A DNA stretch of 64,000 nt from Nocardioides nematodiphilus (GCF_020216525.1 NZ_JAIWOY010000001.1:558001-622000), one strand, 5' to 3'. Counted from the first letter of the stretch, positions 23,261 through 31,906 are shown. Program-made: numbers and translations. The notes: generated by a model not told the origin, from the sequence alone.

Positions 23261-25921
23261 TCAGCTCAGCCGCGACACCATCGGGAGCTTCGAGCGGACG
23301 CAGAGCCCGACCAGGAGCGAGGCCAGGATCGGCAGCCCGATCACCACGACCGCGATCATCAGCCACGGGATCTCGAGGAAGTACGCCGTCGGCCCCTCCC
23401 CGTACGACCTCGTCAGCGGCCGGGTGATCGCGATGCCCGGCACGAAGCCGACGAGCATCCCCAGCACCGCCCCGACGAACGCCATCACGAAGGTGTAGGA
23501 CGCGGCCACCTTGCGCCGCACCCGCGCCTCCGCGCCGACCGCGGCCAGGGTGGCCAGGTCCGGACGAGCGTCGGTGAGCGCAAGGAACATCGCGGTCAAC
23601 GTGCCCCCCATCATCAGGATGCCGCCGAGCAGCGCGAGCACCCACTGCACGATCTTGGTGTACGCATCAGGCTGGTAGCCGCGCTCGACCTGGAGGCTGG
23701 CCGGCGTCGCCAGCGCCCCGAGGGCGGCGCCGAGATCCTTCTCCGCCTCCTTCGACAGTCCGGGCCGGTCGAGCTCGAGCCCGACCGTGGTGACGGGGAC
23801 GCCGATCTTCGTGGCGAGCGACGGCGGCAGGATCGCGACCGCCGGAGCCGGCTCGTCGCCCCGATCGATGACCGTCGCCGGGACGATCGCGCGGTGCCGC
23901 GCGGTGGTCTTGCCGGCGGGATCGGTGATCCGGACCTTGATCTGGACCTGGCGCAGATCCGCCGCGCCGGAGCCGGCGAAGACGACCGCGCGGCCGGCCG
24001 CCAGAGCCGTCTGGACCTCGTCGCCGGCGGGCAGCGACGCCTCGACCGTCGGCGACAGGTTGGTCCCGTCACTGACCAGCGCGGAGGTGGCGAAGCCACC
24101 TCGCATCTGGTCGGGGCTGATCCAGTCGGTGCTGTCCGGCGCCGTGAAGGTCATCTCGGTGTACCCACCGTCCGCGGCGTTCTGCGCGAAGCCGGTCACC
24201 GTGCTGATCCGGGCGCCGGGCACGTGCTGACGCACGGTGTCGGCGACCTTCCTCCAGTCGGTGGTGGCCTCGTTCGAGTCGATGAAGTCGTACGACGGCG
24301 TCACCGCCGCATTGCCGAGCACCATCGACGGCAGGTACGTCTCGCGGTTCTGCTTCTCATCGCTGGCCTGGGCGATGCCGAGCGCCACCACACCGGCGAC
24401 CGTCGCGGCGACGGCGGCGACGGCCGGCGTCGTCCGGGTGCGGTGCCGGACCGCGTCCCGGGCGGCGAACCGCACCGGCAGCGGGAAGCTGCGGGCCATC
24501 CGCGCCATCCACGAGACCACTGCGGGCACCAGCAGCACCATGCCGAGCACACAGATCACCGCGGCCCAGGCGATGGTCAGCTCGCCCCCACCCTCGGGAC
24601 GGGCGCCGGCGAGCGCCACCAGGACCCCGATCGCGAAGAGCACCAGGCCGAGCCAGGGGAAGGCCCGTACGGGCTTGGCGTCGCCGCGCCGTCCGGCGAG
24701 GACCGCCACGACGTTCTGTCGCGACGCGATCCAGGCGGGCACCACGCAGGCGATGAGGGCACTGACCAGGCCGAACGCGGCCACCGCCAGCACGTGCAGC
24801 CAGTCGATCTCGAAGGGGCCGAGCCACTCGCCGTTGAACCGCTGAGCGGCGGGCAGCAGCAGCCGGCCGGCGAGGATGCCGCCGACGACGCCGATCACAC
24901 CCGCGCTCACGCCGAGCAGGAGGCCGCCACCGATGATCACCCGGCGCGCCTGCGCCGGCGTACCGCCCGACGAGACGAGCAGGGCGAGCGAGCGCTGCTG
25001 CTTCCGCGCACCGACCGCGAAGGCGGGCCCCGCCAGCAGGACGACCTCGATCAACGCCATCACGACGATGAGCGCGGCGACCTGGACGGTGGTGTCATCG
25101 ATCCCGGTCGAGTAGCCGAGCGGGTCGGGGTAGTCCCCCGCGTGGGTGACGACGTGGCGGTCGGTGACGAAGACGCCGAGCCTGTTGAGCTGCTGGATCT
25201 GGTCCCAGGTGATCGACGGGCCGTCGATGAGCCAGGCCTGCTGGGCCGCGTTCCACGACGAGTAGGCGGGCGCGTCCGGGAAGGCGCCCGGCACGCCGAG
25301 CACCACCGGCGCGGTCCGGCTGGTCGCGTCGACCACCGTGCCCACGATGGTGCGGGTCGACTCGGACCGGTCGCGCTCGACGATCGTCAGGGTCGAGTGG
25401 CTCGCGATGCGGTCGAGGGTCGGCCGGTTGACCACCACCTCGTCCGGGCTGGCCGGCCAGCGCCCGCTGGCCAGCCGGAAGAGGCCGGACGCGAGCGGGG
25501 CCTTCACGTCCAGCTCCGTGCCGGTGGCGTACTCGCGACCGTGCACGGTCGCCAGGAGCAGGTCCTTGCGCATCGGTGCAGGGGTCATGGAGCGCTTGCC
25601 GATCACGGCCTCGATGTCGGCGACCGTGGTCGGCCGGGCGAGCTTCTCGCCCGTGCCCGACGCCTGCATCGGGTCCGGCCCCTGCTGCACCTGGTGGCGC
25701 CCGTCCGCCGTTGCGATCTCGGCGGTGGCCGAGGTCCCGAGGCGCCGGTCGATGCCCTCCGCCGGGGAGACCTGCGCGGTCTGGATCAGCACGTCCGCGG
25801 CGACCACCAGCAGCACCGGGAGTGTCACCATCGCCAGCGCGATGATCGCGCGGGCCTTGTTCTTGCCCAGGTCGCGGCGGGCCAGTCTCAGCGCCAGCCG
25901 CCAGGAGGTCCACCAGCTCAT
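23261..25921 (-). CDS. FtsX-type ABC transporter permease
   Basis: An 886-residue permease of the MacB/FtsX/LolC type with two FtsX modules. A first transmembrane helix near residue 25-45 (ARAIIALAMVTLPVLLVV) is followed by a large extracytoplasmic domain to about 285. A core of several helices spans about 285-500, then a second external domain, and three final helices near the C-terminus (LALLGGILMMGGTLTAMFL and following). Such permeases move lipoproteins, lipids or peptides, or transmit signals, rather than import small solutes. ATG 25921 overlaps the ATPase stop (ATGA). It ends the PadR-headed operon 26777-23261. Confidence 0.9.
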   Translation of the reverse strand: MSWWTSWRLALRLARRDLGKNKARAIIALAMVTLPVLLVVAADVLIQTAQVSPAEGIDRRLGTSATAEIATADGRHQVQQGPDPMQASGTGEKLARPTTVADIEAVIGKRSMTPAPMRKDLLLATVHGREYATGTELDVKAPLASGLFRLASGRWPASPDEVVVNRPTLDRIASHSTLTIVERDRSESTRTIVGTVVDATSRTAPVVLGVPGAFPDAPAYSSWNAAQQAWLIDGPSITWDQIQQLNRLGVFVTDRHVVTHAGDYPDPLGYSTGIDDTTVQVAALIVVMALIEVVLLAGPAFAVGARKQQRSLALLVSSGGTPAQARRVIIGGGLLLGVSAGVIGVVGGILAGRLLLPAAQRFNGEWLGPFEIDWLHVLAVAAFGLVSALIACVVPAWIASRQNVVAVLAGRRGDAKPVRAFPWLGLVLFAIGVLVALAGARPEGGGELTIAWAAVICVLGMVLLVPAVVSWMARMARSFPLPVRFAARDAVRHRTRTTPAVAAVAATVAGVVALGIAQASDEKQNRETYLPSMVLGNAAVTPSYDFIDSNEATTDWRKVADTVRQHVPGARISTVTGFAQNAADGGYTEMTFTAPDSTDWISPDQMRGGFATSALVSDGTNLSPTVEASLPAGDEVQTALAAGRAVVFAGSGAADLRQVQIKVRITDPAGKTTARHRAIVPATVIDRGDEPAPAVAILPPSLATKIGVPVTTVGLELDRPGLSKEAEKDLGAALGALATPASLQVERGYQPDAYTKIVQWVLALLGGILMMGGTLTAMFLALTDARPDLATLAAVGAEARVRRKVAASYTFVMAFVGAVLGMLVGFVPGIAITRPLTRSYGEGPTAYFLEIPWLMIAVVVIGLPILASLLVGLCVRSKLPMVSRLS

Positions 25922-26637
25922 GCGTTCACGCCCTCACCGGCAGCGAGCGCGGCGCCGGACTCGTCGACGACGAGACCGTCGCGCAGGTAGACGACCCGGT
26001 CGGCCCAGCCGGCATGGCGCGGCTCGTGGGTGACCAGGACACCGGCCGCCCCCGCGTCGCAGCGGGCCCGGAGCAGGCGAAGGATCTCCTCGCCCGTGAC
26101 CGAGTCGAGGGCGCCGGTCGGCTCGTCGGCCAGGATCAGCCGGCGCTCGCCGACGACGGCGCGCGCGATCGCGACCCGCTGCTGCTGACCACCGGACATC
26201 TCGTCGGGGAAGCGGTCGGCGAGGTCGGCCACGCCGACCTCCTCGAGAGCGGCCACGGCCGCTGCGCGGGCCGCTCGGGCAGGGGTGCCGTCGAGCTCCA
26301 GTGGCAGGCTGACGTTCTCCGCGGCGGTCAGGGCCGGGATGAGGTTGAAGTCCTGGAAGACGTACCCGATCGAGGTCCGGCGCAGCTTGGCGCGACCGCT
26401 CTGGCCGGCGGCGACGAGGTCGGCGCCCTCGACGAGCACGCGGCCGGCGTTCGGCTCGTCGAGCCCGCCGGCGATGGTGAGCAGGGTCGACTTGCCCGAG
26501 CCGGAGGGGCCCATCACGGCGATGAGCTCGCCGGGGTGGGCCTCGAAGGAGACCTCGCGCAGGGCGTGCACGGCGAGCTCGCCGGTGCCGTGCACCCGGG
26601 TCACCCGGTCGAGCTGGAGGACGGGGTTGGTGCTCAT
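25918..26637 (-). CDS. LolD/MacB-type ABC transporter ATPase
   Basis: A 239-residue ATP-binding subunit. Walker A GPSGSGKST is at 43-51, a Q-loop reads YVFQDFNLIPALTA near 90, the signature MSGGQQQR is near 147 and Walker B LILADEPTG near 167, with the H-loop in VTHEPR. The MSGGQQQR and FNLIPALT pattern fits the LolD/MacB/FtsE group that pairs with FtsX permeases. It lies between a 48-residue small gene and the permease with ATGA overlaps on both sides, so all are translated as one coupled unit. PadR control is expected from the operon head. Confidence 0.93.
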   Translation of the reverse strand: MSTNPVLQLDRVTRVHGTGELAVHALREVSFEAHPGELIAVMGPSGSGKSTLLTIAGGLDEPNAGRVLVEGADLVAAGQSGRAKLRRTSIGYVFQDFNLIPALTAAENVSLPLELDGTPARAARAAAVAALEEVGVADLADRFPDEMSGGQQQRVAIARAVVGERRLILADEPTGALDSVTGEEILRLLRARCDAGAAGVLVTHEPRHAGWADRVVYLRDGLVVDESGAALAAGEGVNA

Positions 26638-26780
26638 CGGGGGGTCTCCTCGTTCGGGGAAGGGGTCGAAGTGGGGGTACGGCGATCGGGGCGGCGCAAC
26701 CGCTCACGGGCCTGCTCGAGCCAGCGGCTCTCGGCCCGGCGCAGCCGGTCGGCCTCGCGGAGCTCCAGATGCGCGCTCAT
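26634..26780 (-). CDS. 48-residue PadR-tail-like microprotein
   Basis: A short gene of 48 codons with ATGA overlaps at both ends: its ATG (26780) overlaps the PadR stop and its stop overlaps the ATPase start (26637). The first 30 residues form one charged helix (RLRRAESRWLEQARERLRR) that resembles the last helix of the upstream PadR protein (AEIRWLDHCEARLRQAQRD). The remainder is a Pro/Thr/Ser-rich tail. It looks like a partial duplicate of the PadR dimerisation helix, or a small antagonist that could pair with it. The tight overlaps make translation likely. No database family is known to me. Confidence 0.65.
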   Translation of the reverse strand: MSAHLELREADRLRRAESRWLEQARERLRRPDRRTPTSTPSPNEETPR

Positions 26781-27298
26781 CGCGCACCGTCCCGCTGGGC
26801 CTGCCGCAGCCGGGCCTCGCAGTGGTCGAGCCAGCGGATCTCGGCCTCGGCGTCGAAGACCAGCGCGTCGAGCACCAGTCCGTGGGCGAGGTCGGTGGTC
26901 GCGCGCTTGGCCCTCGTGTAGCTCTGCAGCGCGGTCATCGTCGCGCTGCGCTGCTTCTGGATCACCGCGGTGACGTCCAGCCCGGAGGAGCCGACGGCGA
27001 GCGCGATCTTGATCGCCAGCTCCTCGCGCGGCGGCTGGGTGCGCGGCACGGCGGAGCCGAACCACTCGGCGAGCTCGTCCTTGCCGGCGGCGGTCAGGCG
27101 ATAGAGCTGCTGGCCCTCGGCGTTGGTCTCGCCGCCCTCGACCAGGCCGTCGCGCTCGAGGCGCGAGAGGGTCGTGTAGACCTGCCCGATGTTCAGCGGC
27201 CAGAGCTCCGCGGTGCGCTCCTCGAACGCGGACCGGAGCTGGTAGCCGTACATCGGCTCCGGCTCCAGCAGCGCGAGCAGCGCGTGTTTGACGGACAT
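26777..27298 (-). CDS. PadR-family transcriptional regulator
   Basis: A 173-residue PadR protein. The N-terminal winged helix begins SVKHALLALLEPEPMYGYQLR and has the recognition part NIGQVYTTLSRLERDGLV near 36-54. The C-terminal part is the two-helix dimerisation domain of the longer (subfamily 1) PadR type, ending WLDHCEARLRQAQRD. It heads the ABC transporter operon and is divergent from the EthA-like monooxygenase. A perfect 15+2+15 palindrome lies 21 bases upstream of its start. The simplest model is a repressor of both directions, released by a compound that the transporter and monooxygenase handle. Confidence 0.93.
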   Translation of the reverse strand: MSVKHALLALLEPEPMYGYQLRSAFEERTAELWPLNIGQVYTTLSRLERDGLVEGGETNAEGQQLYRLTAAGKDELAEWFGSAVPRTQPPREELAIKIALAVGSSGLDVTAVIQKQRSATMTALQSYTRAKRATTDLAHGLVLDALVFDAEAEIRWLDHCEARLRQAQRDGAR

Positions 27299-27318
27299 TC
27301 CCGACCCTTTCGTCAGTG

Positions 27319-27350
27319 TGCATACCGAGTATGCACATACTCGGTATGCA
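27319..27350. promoter_or_regulatory. PadR operator candidate, perfect palindrome
   Basis: Arms 27319-27333 (TGCATACCGAGTATG) and 27336-27350 are exact reverse complements around CA. The left arm plus centre is itself a nested palindrome, TGCATAC-CGA-GTATGCA (27319-27335). This AT-richer site sits between divergent start codons at 27298 (padR) and 27382 (monooxygenase), where both promoters must lie. It is the best operator candidate in the window. Confidence 0.85.
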
Positions 27351-27381
27351 GGTGCAAGCGACCCACCAGTAACATGGCGCC

Positions 27382-28905
27382 ATGAGCGAGCATGTCGATG
27401 TCCTCGTCGTCGGCGCCGGCCTGTCGGGCATCGGCGCCGCGGCCCAGCTGCGCCAGCACCTGCCGGAGCTGAGCGTCGCGGTCCTGGAGAGCCGCGAGGC
27501 CAGCGGTGGCACCTGGGACCTCTTCCGCTACCCGGGGATCCGCTCGGACTCCGACATGTTCACCTTCGGCTTCTCCTGGCACCCCTGGCCGAGCGACAAG
27601 TCGCTCGCCGATGGTCATCTGATCCTCGAGTACCTGCGCACCATCGAGCGCGAGTACGGCGTCGACGAGCTGATCCGCTACCAGCACACCGTCACCGCGG
27701 CCGACTGGGACACCGCCGCCCGGCAGTGGACGGTCACCGTCTCCACGCCCGACGGCGAGCAGCGGTTCACCACCAACTTCCTGTGGGCCTGCTCGGGCTA
27801 CTACGACTACGACGAGGGCCACCAGCCGGAGTTCCCGGGCCTCGCCGAGTTCGAGGGCACGTTCATCCACCCGCAGCACTGGCCCGCCGACCTCGATCAT
27901 GCGGGCAAGAAGGTCGTCGTGATCGGCTCCGGCGCCACGGCGGTCACCCTCGTGCCGGCGATGGCGCTCGGCGACCCGGGCGACGTGGTCGAGAAGATCA
28001 CGATGCTCCAGCGCACCCCGACGTACATCATGTCGCGGCCCGCGAAGGACCCGCTCGCGCGAGGGATCAACAACGTCCTCGGCAAGGTCCCGGGCATCGT
28101 GCCGTTCAAGAAGACCCGGGAGAAGCTCGGGTACGAGGCGATCCGCTGGGCCAACATCGGCCTGCTGATCGGCTCCTACCAGCTCGCGCGCCGCAAGCCC
28201 GAGCTGGTGAAGCGGATGGTGCTCAAGGGCGTCGTCGAGCACCTCACCGCCCGTCCCGGGCAGGACGGGATGACCGCCGACGAGGCCCAGGCCTACGCCG
28301 AGAAGCACTTCACGCCCCCGTACGACCCATGGGACCAGCGCCTGTGCGTGGTGCCCAACGGCGACCTCTTCCGCGCCATCCGCAGCGGGCGCGCCGACAT
28401 CGTCACCGATCGGATCAGGACGTTCACCGCCAAGGGCATCGAGCTGGAGTCCGGCGAGACGCTCGAGGCCGACATCGTGGTCAGCGCGACGGGCCTGAAG
28501 ATCAAGCTCTTCGGCGGTCTCGACATCCATGTCGACGGCAAGCCGGTCGACATGGCGCAGACGATGTCCTACAAGGCGGCGATGCTCAGCGGGCTGCCGA
28601 ACTTCGCCTTCACCATCGGCTACACGAACGCGTCTTGGACCCTCAAGGCCGATCTGGTCGGCGACTTCGTGGTCAACCTGCTCAAGCACATGCGCGCGCA
28701 CCGCTACACCGAGGCGCTGGTCGAGCGCGACCCGCGCGTCGAGGAGCGCCCCCTGATGGATCTGGCCTCGGGCTACATCCAGCGCGCAGCGGACACGATG
28801 CCGCGGCAGGGCGACCGGGCACCGTGGATGCTCAAGCAGAACTACCTGGTCGACATGTTGGTGATGCGCGGCGACGTCGAGGACGGCGTCATCACGTTCT
28901 CGTGA
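27382..28905 (+). CDS. EthA-like Baeyer-Villiger monooxygenase
   Basis: A 507-residue flavin monooxygenase that inserts oxygen next to a ketone or oxidises S/N atoms using FAD and NADPH. The FAD motif GAGLSGIG is at 11-18, the Baeyer-Villiger fingerprint FEGTFIHPQHWP at 157-168 and the NADPH motif GSGATA at 182-187. Its length and the FRYPGIRSDSDMFTF block match the EthA group, known in Mycobacterium tuberculosis for activating ethionamide. In M. tuberculosis a TetR (EthR) is the neighbour; here it is a PadR, divergent across a palindromic operator. Substrate unknown. Two diiron oxygenases follow downstream. Confidence 0.92.
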   Translation: MSEHVDVLVVGAGLSGIGAAAQLRQHLPELSVAVLESREASGGTWDLFRYPGIRSDSDMFTFGFSWHPWPSDKSLADGHLILEYLRTIEREYGVDELIRYQHTVTAADWDTAARQWTVTVSTPDGEQRFTTNFLWACSGYYDYDEGHQPEFPGLAEFEGTFIHPQHWPADLDHAGKKVVVIGSGATAVTLVPAMALGDPGDVVEKITMLQRTPTYIMSRPAKDPLARGINNVLGKVPGIVPFKKTREKLGYEAIRWANIGLLIGSYQLARRKPELVKRMVLKGVVEHLTARPGQDGMTADEAQAYAEKHFTPPYDPWDQRLCVVPNGDLFRAIRSGRADIVTDRIRTFTAKGIELESGETLEADIVVSATGLKIKLFGGLDIHVDGKPVDMAQTMSYKAAMLSGLPNFAFTIGYTNASWTLKADLVGDFVVNLLKHMRAHRYTEALVERDPRVEERPLMDLASGYIQRAADTMPRQGDRAPWMLKQNYLVDMLVMRGDVEDGVITFS

Positions 28906-28930
28906 CGTTTCCGCGCGTTTAGGTATCCGC

Positions 28931-28941
28931 GACACGTTGTC
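28931..28941 (+). promoter_or_regulatory. Conserved GACA-N3-TGTC site, copy 1
   Basis: GACACGTTGTC lies 17 bases before the start codon of the first diiron oxygenase gene. The same element with the same 17-base spacing precedes the second copy (30027-30037), within a conserved context beginning ATCCG. It may be an operator or promoter element shared by both genes; a TetR gene follows the pair. Confidence 0.5.
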
Positions 28942-28958
28942 TTGGGTACCTTGCCAGC

Positions 28959-30002
28959 ATGGCTCCCGTGACACTCGCCAAGCGCGCTACCCACCGCATG
29001 GTCGGCAGCGGCGTCCGCGCCGCGTCCACCGTCGTCCCCTTCCGACCCCAGGGCCGGCAGTCCTACGAGGAGACGCTCCGCACGCTGTCGGAGGCGTCGG
29101 TGGAGCAGTGCTTCAACGCGTTCAAGGACATCGCGTGGGACTCTCCGGAGCTCGCCGTCGATCCCGACGACGACCGCTGGATCCTGCCGCGCGTCGATCC
29201 GATCGGGGCACACCCCTGGTACCAGGCCCTGCCGAAGGAGCGCCAGCGCGACATCGGCCGCTACCGGTTCGCCAACATCTGCAAGGTGGGCTCCCAGTTC
29301 GAGCAGGTGCTCATCGCCGGCGTCTCCCTGCACCTGATCTGGGCGCGCAACGGGAACCCGGAGTTCCGCTACGCCACCCACGAGGTGACCGAGGAGACCC
29401 ACCACACCCAGATGTTCCAGGAGTCGGTGAACCGCATCTGTCCCGACGCCGCCGGCGCGCCGCTCCTGTTCAAGGTCCTGTCCCCGCTGATGGCGCTGGC
29501 CGGCCCGCTCGTCCCGGCCGGTTTCCTGGTGGGCATCCTCGCGGGCGAGGAGCCGATCGACCACCTGCAGAAGAACGTGCTGCGCGCCGGCGGCACGCAT
29601 CCGCTGGTCGACCGGGTGATGCAGATCCACGTCGCCGAGGAGGCCCGTCACATCGGCTTCGCGCACCACTACCTCACGCACCACGTGCCTCGCCTTGCCG
29701 GCTGGGAGCGAGCGCTCATCGGCGTCACCACGCCGCTGATCATGCGCGTCCTGTGCGACGTGATCATGCGGCCGAGCCCGGCGGCGCTGCGCGACATGGG
29801 CATCCCCAAGGAGGTCGCCCGGGAGATCTGGTGGGACGACGAGGAGTCCCGAAAGGTGCTGCGCGACATGTTCGGCGACGTCCGGATGCTCTTCGACGAC
29901 CTCGGCCTGCGCACCGCCGGGACCCGGTGGCTGTGGCGGGCGATGGGCATCGAGGGCCGCTCCTCCCGTTTCCGCTCCGAGCCCTCGAACGCCGCTGCCT
30001 GA
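28959..30002 (+). CDS. AurF-like diiron oxygenase, copy 1
   Basis: A 347-residue protein of the AurF/p-aminobenzoate N-oxygenase type. The diiron ligand pattern is visible in four helices: Glu near 115 (GSQFEQ), the HEVTEETHH block at 141-149, EEPIDH near 197-202 and HVAEEARHIGFAH at 224-236. Family members oxidise aryl amines or other substrates with O2. The N-terminus MAPVTLAKRAT is shared with the following gene, and the two are clearly duplicates. ATG 28959 is supported by the shared start. It is downstream of the monooxygenase by 53 bases but has its own conserved upstream element. A role in xenobiotic or lipid oxidation is possible; the substrate is unknown. Confidence 0.85.
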   Translation: MAPVTLAKRATHRMVGSGVRAASTVVPFRPQGRQSYEETLRTLSEASVEQCFNAFKDIAWDSPELAVDPDDDRWILPRVDPIGAHPWYQALPKERQRDIGRYRFANICKVGSQFEQVLIAGVSLHLIWARNGNPEFRYATHEVTEETHHTQMFQESVNRICPDAAGAPLLFKVLSPLMALAGPLVPAGFLVGILAGEEPIDHLQKNVLRAGGTHPLVDRVMQIHVAEEARHIGFAHHYLTHHVPRLAGWERALIGVTTPLIMRVLCDVIMRPSPAALRDMGIPKEVAREIWWDDEESRKVLRDMFGDVRMLFDDLGLRTAGTRWLWRAMGIEGRSSRFRSEPSNAAA

Positions 30003-30026
30003 TGTGTCCGCGCGACATCTATCCGA

Positions 30027-30037
30027 GACACGCTGTC
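30027..30037 (+). promoter_or_regulatory. Conserved GACA-N3-TGTC site, copy 2
   Basis: GACACGCTGTC lies 17 bases before the start of the second diiron oxygenase gene, at exactly the spacing of the first copy at 28931-28941. The preceding bases (ATCCGAGACAC against ATCCGCGACAC) are also conserved, while sequence further upstream is not. Conservation of site and distance argues for function. Confidence 0.5.
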
Positions 30038-30054
30038 GCATGTATCGTGGCGGC

Positions 30055-31098
30055 ATGGCTCCTGTGACTCTCGCCAAGCGCGCCACCCTGCGCGCCGTCG
30101 GCACCGGCGTACGCGCCGCCTCCACCGTCACCCCGTTCCGCCCGCAGGGCAAGCAGTCCTACCAGGACACCCTGCGGACGCTGTCGGAGGCCTCGGTGGA
30201 GCAGTGCTTCAACGCCTTCAAGGACATCGCCTGGGACTCCCCCGAGTTCGCGCTCAGCGACGACGATGACCGCTGGCTGCTGCCCCGCGTCGATCCGCTC
30301 GGCGCCACCGCCTGGTACCAGGAACTCCCCCGCGCTCGCCAGCTCGAGGTGGGTCGCCACCGCCTGGTCGCGATGACGAAGACCGGGTCGCAGTTCGAGC
30401 AGCTGCTCCTCATCGGAGGCGCGCAGTTCCTGATGGGCCTGAAGAACGAGAACCCCGAGTTCTGCTACTTCATGCACGAGCTCACCGAGGAGTGCCACCA
30501 CATCCAGATGTTCCAGGAGCTGACGAACCGCGCCTGTCCGGACGTGGTCGGGGCTCCGCTGTGGCTGCGCCGGTCGATCCCGCTCGTCGGCCTGCTGGGC
30601 GGCCTGTGGCCCTCGCTCTTCTTCACCATCATCCTCGCCGGCGAGGAGCCGATCGACCACCTGCAGAAGAAGATGATGCGGGCCGGCGGACAGCTCCACC
30701 CGATGCTGACCCGCATCACCCAGATCCACATCGCCGAGGAGGCCCGGCACATCGGCTTCGCCCACGCCTGGCTCGAGCACCACGCCCCGGCCATGAATGC
30801 GGTCAACAAGCTCGCCCTGGGCCTGATGGTGCCGATGGTGCTCCGCCTCGGCTACGGCGCCATCGTGGTCCCCAGCCGCGAGGACCAGGCGGCCATGGGC
30901 ATCCCGGACCGGGTGATGCGCGAGGCCTTCGGTGGCGCCGAGAACGCCAAGACCCGGCGCGACGTGTGCGCGGACGTGCGTCACATGGGCGAGACCACCG
31001 GCATCCTGACCCCGCTCACCCGCATCGCATGGAGGCTGTGGGGCGTCGACGGCCGCGCGTCGCGCTACCGCTCGGAGCCCGCCAGCGCCGCCGCCTGA
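30055..31098 (+). CDS. AurF-like diiron oxygenase, copy 2
   Basis: A 347-residue tandem paralogue of the gene before it. The N-terminus (MAPVTLAKRATLRAVGTG), RTLSEASVEQCFNAFKDIAW and the C-terminal ending SRYRSEPASAAA are nearly the same. Iron ligands are all kept: GSQFEQ, HELTEECHHIQMF, EEPIDH and HIAEEARHIGFAH. The middle hydrophobic segment (LVGLLGGLWPSLFFTIILAG) differs most, so substrate pockets may differ. ATG 30055 matches the paralogue start; an in-frame ATG at 30004 would give an unrelated extension. Two 347-residue copies with the same upstream site suggest co-expression and either a heterodimer or two sequential oxidations. Confidence 0.85.
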   Translation: MAPVTLAKRATLRAVGTGVRAASTVTPFRPQGKQSYQDTLRTLSEASVEQCFNAFKDIAWDSPEFALSDDDDRWLLPRVDPLGATAWYQELPRARQLEVGRHRLVAMTKTGSQFEQLLLIGGAQFLMGLKNENPEFCYFMHELTEECHHIQMFQELTNRACPDVVGAPLWLRRSIPLVGLLGGLWPSLFFTIILAGEEPIDHLQKKMMRAGGQLHPMLTRITQIHIAEEARHIGFAHAWLEHHAPAMNAVNKLALGLMVPMVLRLGYGAIVVPSREDQAAMGIPDRVMREAFGGAENAKTRRDVCADVRHMGETTGILTPLTRIAWRLWGVDGRASRYRSEPASAAA

Positions 31099-31181
31099 GC
31101 AGCGCGCCGCGGGTGCGGCTGTGACCGTCGACCTCGCACTCGAGTCGAACGGCGAGCGCGTTGCGTCTAGGCTCCAACACC

Positions 31182-31874
31182 ATGGACGGACGAGCGACCC
31201 GGTGGGCGGCTCACAACGACGCGCAGCGTGAGCGCATCATCACCGCAGCGATCGCGCTGTACGACGAGGGCAACACCGCCCCGTCGCTGCAGGAGATCGG
31301 CGAGCGCGCCGGCCTGGCCCGCTCGGTCCTCTACCGGCAGTTCGAGGACCGGCGCGACCTGGAGCTCGCCGTCGAGCGCTACGTCCTCGACGATCTGCTT
31401 GCGCGCCTGGAGGCGTCACTCGTCCTCGACGGCGCGATCCGCCAGGTGCTGCGACGGGTCGCGTCCACCTACATCGAGTGGGCCGCGACCCACCCCCGTC
31501 TGCACCAGCTCTCCGACCTGGACTCGGCCTCCGACGGGCCGCTGAGCCAGGCGATGGAGCGGATCGCCACCCGGATCGGAGGGGTCATGATCCTCGCCTT
31601 CCGGGTCACCGGAGCCGAGATCTCCGAGGCCGACGTCGCGGCGACCGACCCCCTGATCCACGGCCTCATCGGCGCGGTCTTCGCCGCCGTGCGACGCTGG
31701 CTGCACCTGGGCGCGAAGGTCCCCGACGTCGAGCACATGACCGACCAGATCGTGGAGAGCGCGTGGGCGGTCATCGATGCGCGGCTGCGCGCGTACGGCG
31801 TCGAGGTCGACCCCGACCTCCCGCTCGCCCTCGGCGACCTCGACCTGACGGGGCTGGACCTCCTCGGAGCCTGA
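31182..31874 (+). CDS. TetR-family regulator after diiron oxygenases
   Basis: A 230-residue TetR protein. The helix-turn-helix is SLQEIGERAGLARSVLYRQFEDR near 35-57. A helical ligand domain follows, with IEWAATHPRLHQLSD near 110 and a C-terminal TetR_C-type region. ATG 31182 is preferred to an upstream in-frame start at 31161. A TAGGCT hexamer at 31168-31173 sits at the right distance for a nearly leaderless transcript. It follows the two oxygenases on the same strand and ends at a hairpin, so it may share their control and could bind the GACA-N3-TGTC sites. This link is inferred. Confidence 0.88.
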   Translation: MDGRATRWAAHNDAQRERIITAAIALYDEGNTAPSLQEIGERAGLARSVLYRQFEDRRDLELAVERYVLDDLLARLEASLVLDGAIRQVLRRVASTYIEWAATHPRLHQLSDLDSASDGPLSQAMERIATRIGGVMILAFRVTGAEISEADVAATDPLIHGLIGAVFAAVRRWLHLGAKVPDVEHMTDQIVESAWAVIDARLRAYGVEVDPDLPLALGDLDLTGLDLLGA

Positions 31875-31898
31875 CCAGGGCCCCTCGCAGGGCCCTGG
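31875..31898. terminator. Hairpin between TetR and dehydrogenase genes
   Basis: CCAGGGCCC (31875-31883) and GGGCCCTGG (31890-31898) form a perfect nine-base stem with a six-base loop. It starts directly after the TetR stop and ends eight bases before the stop of the convergent dehydrogenase. It can serve both. Confidence 0.8.
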
Positions 31899-31906
31899 CC
31901 GGCGCG

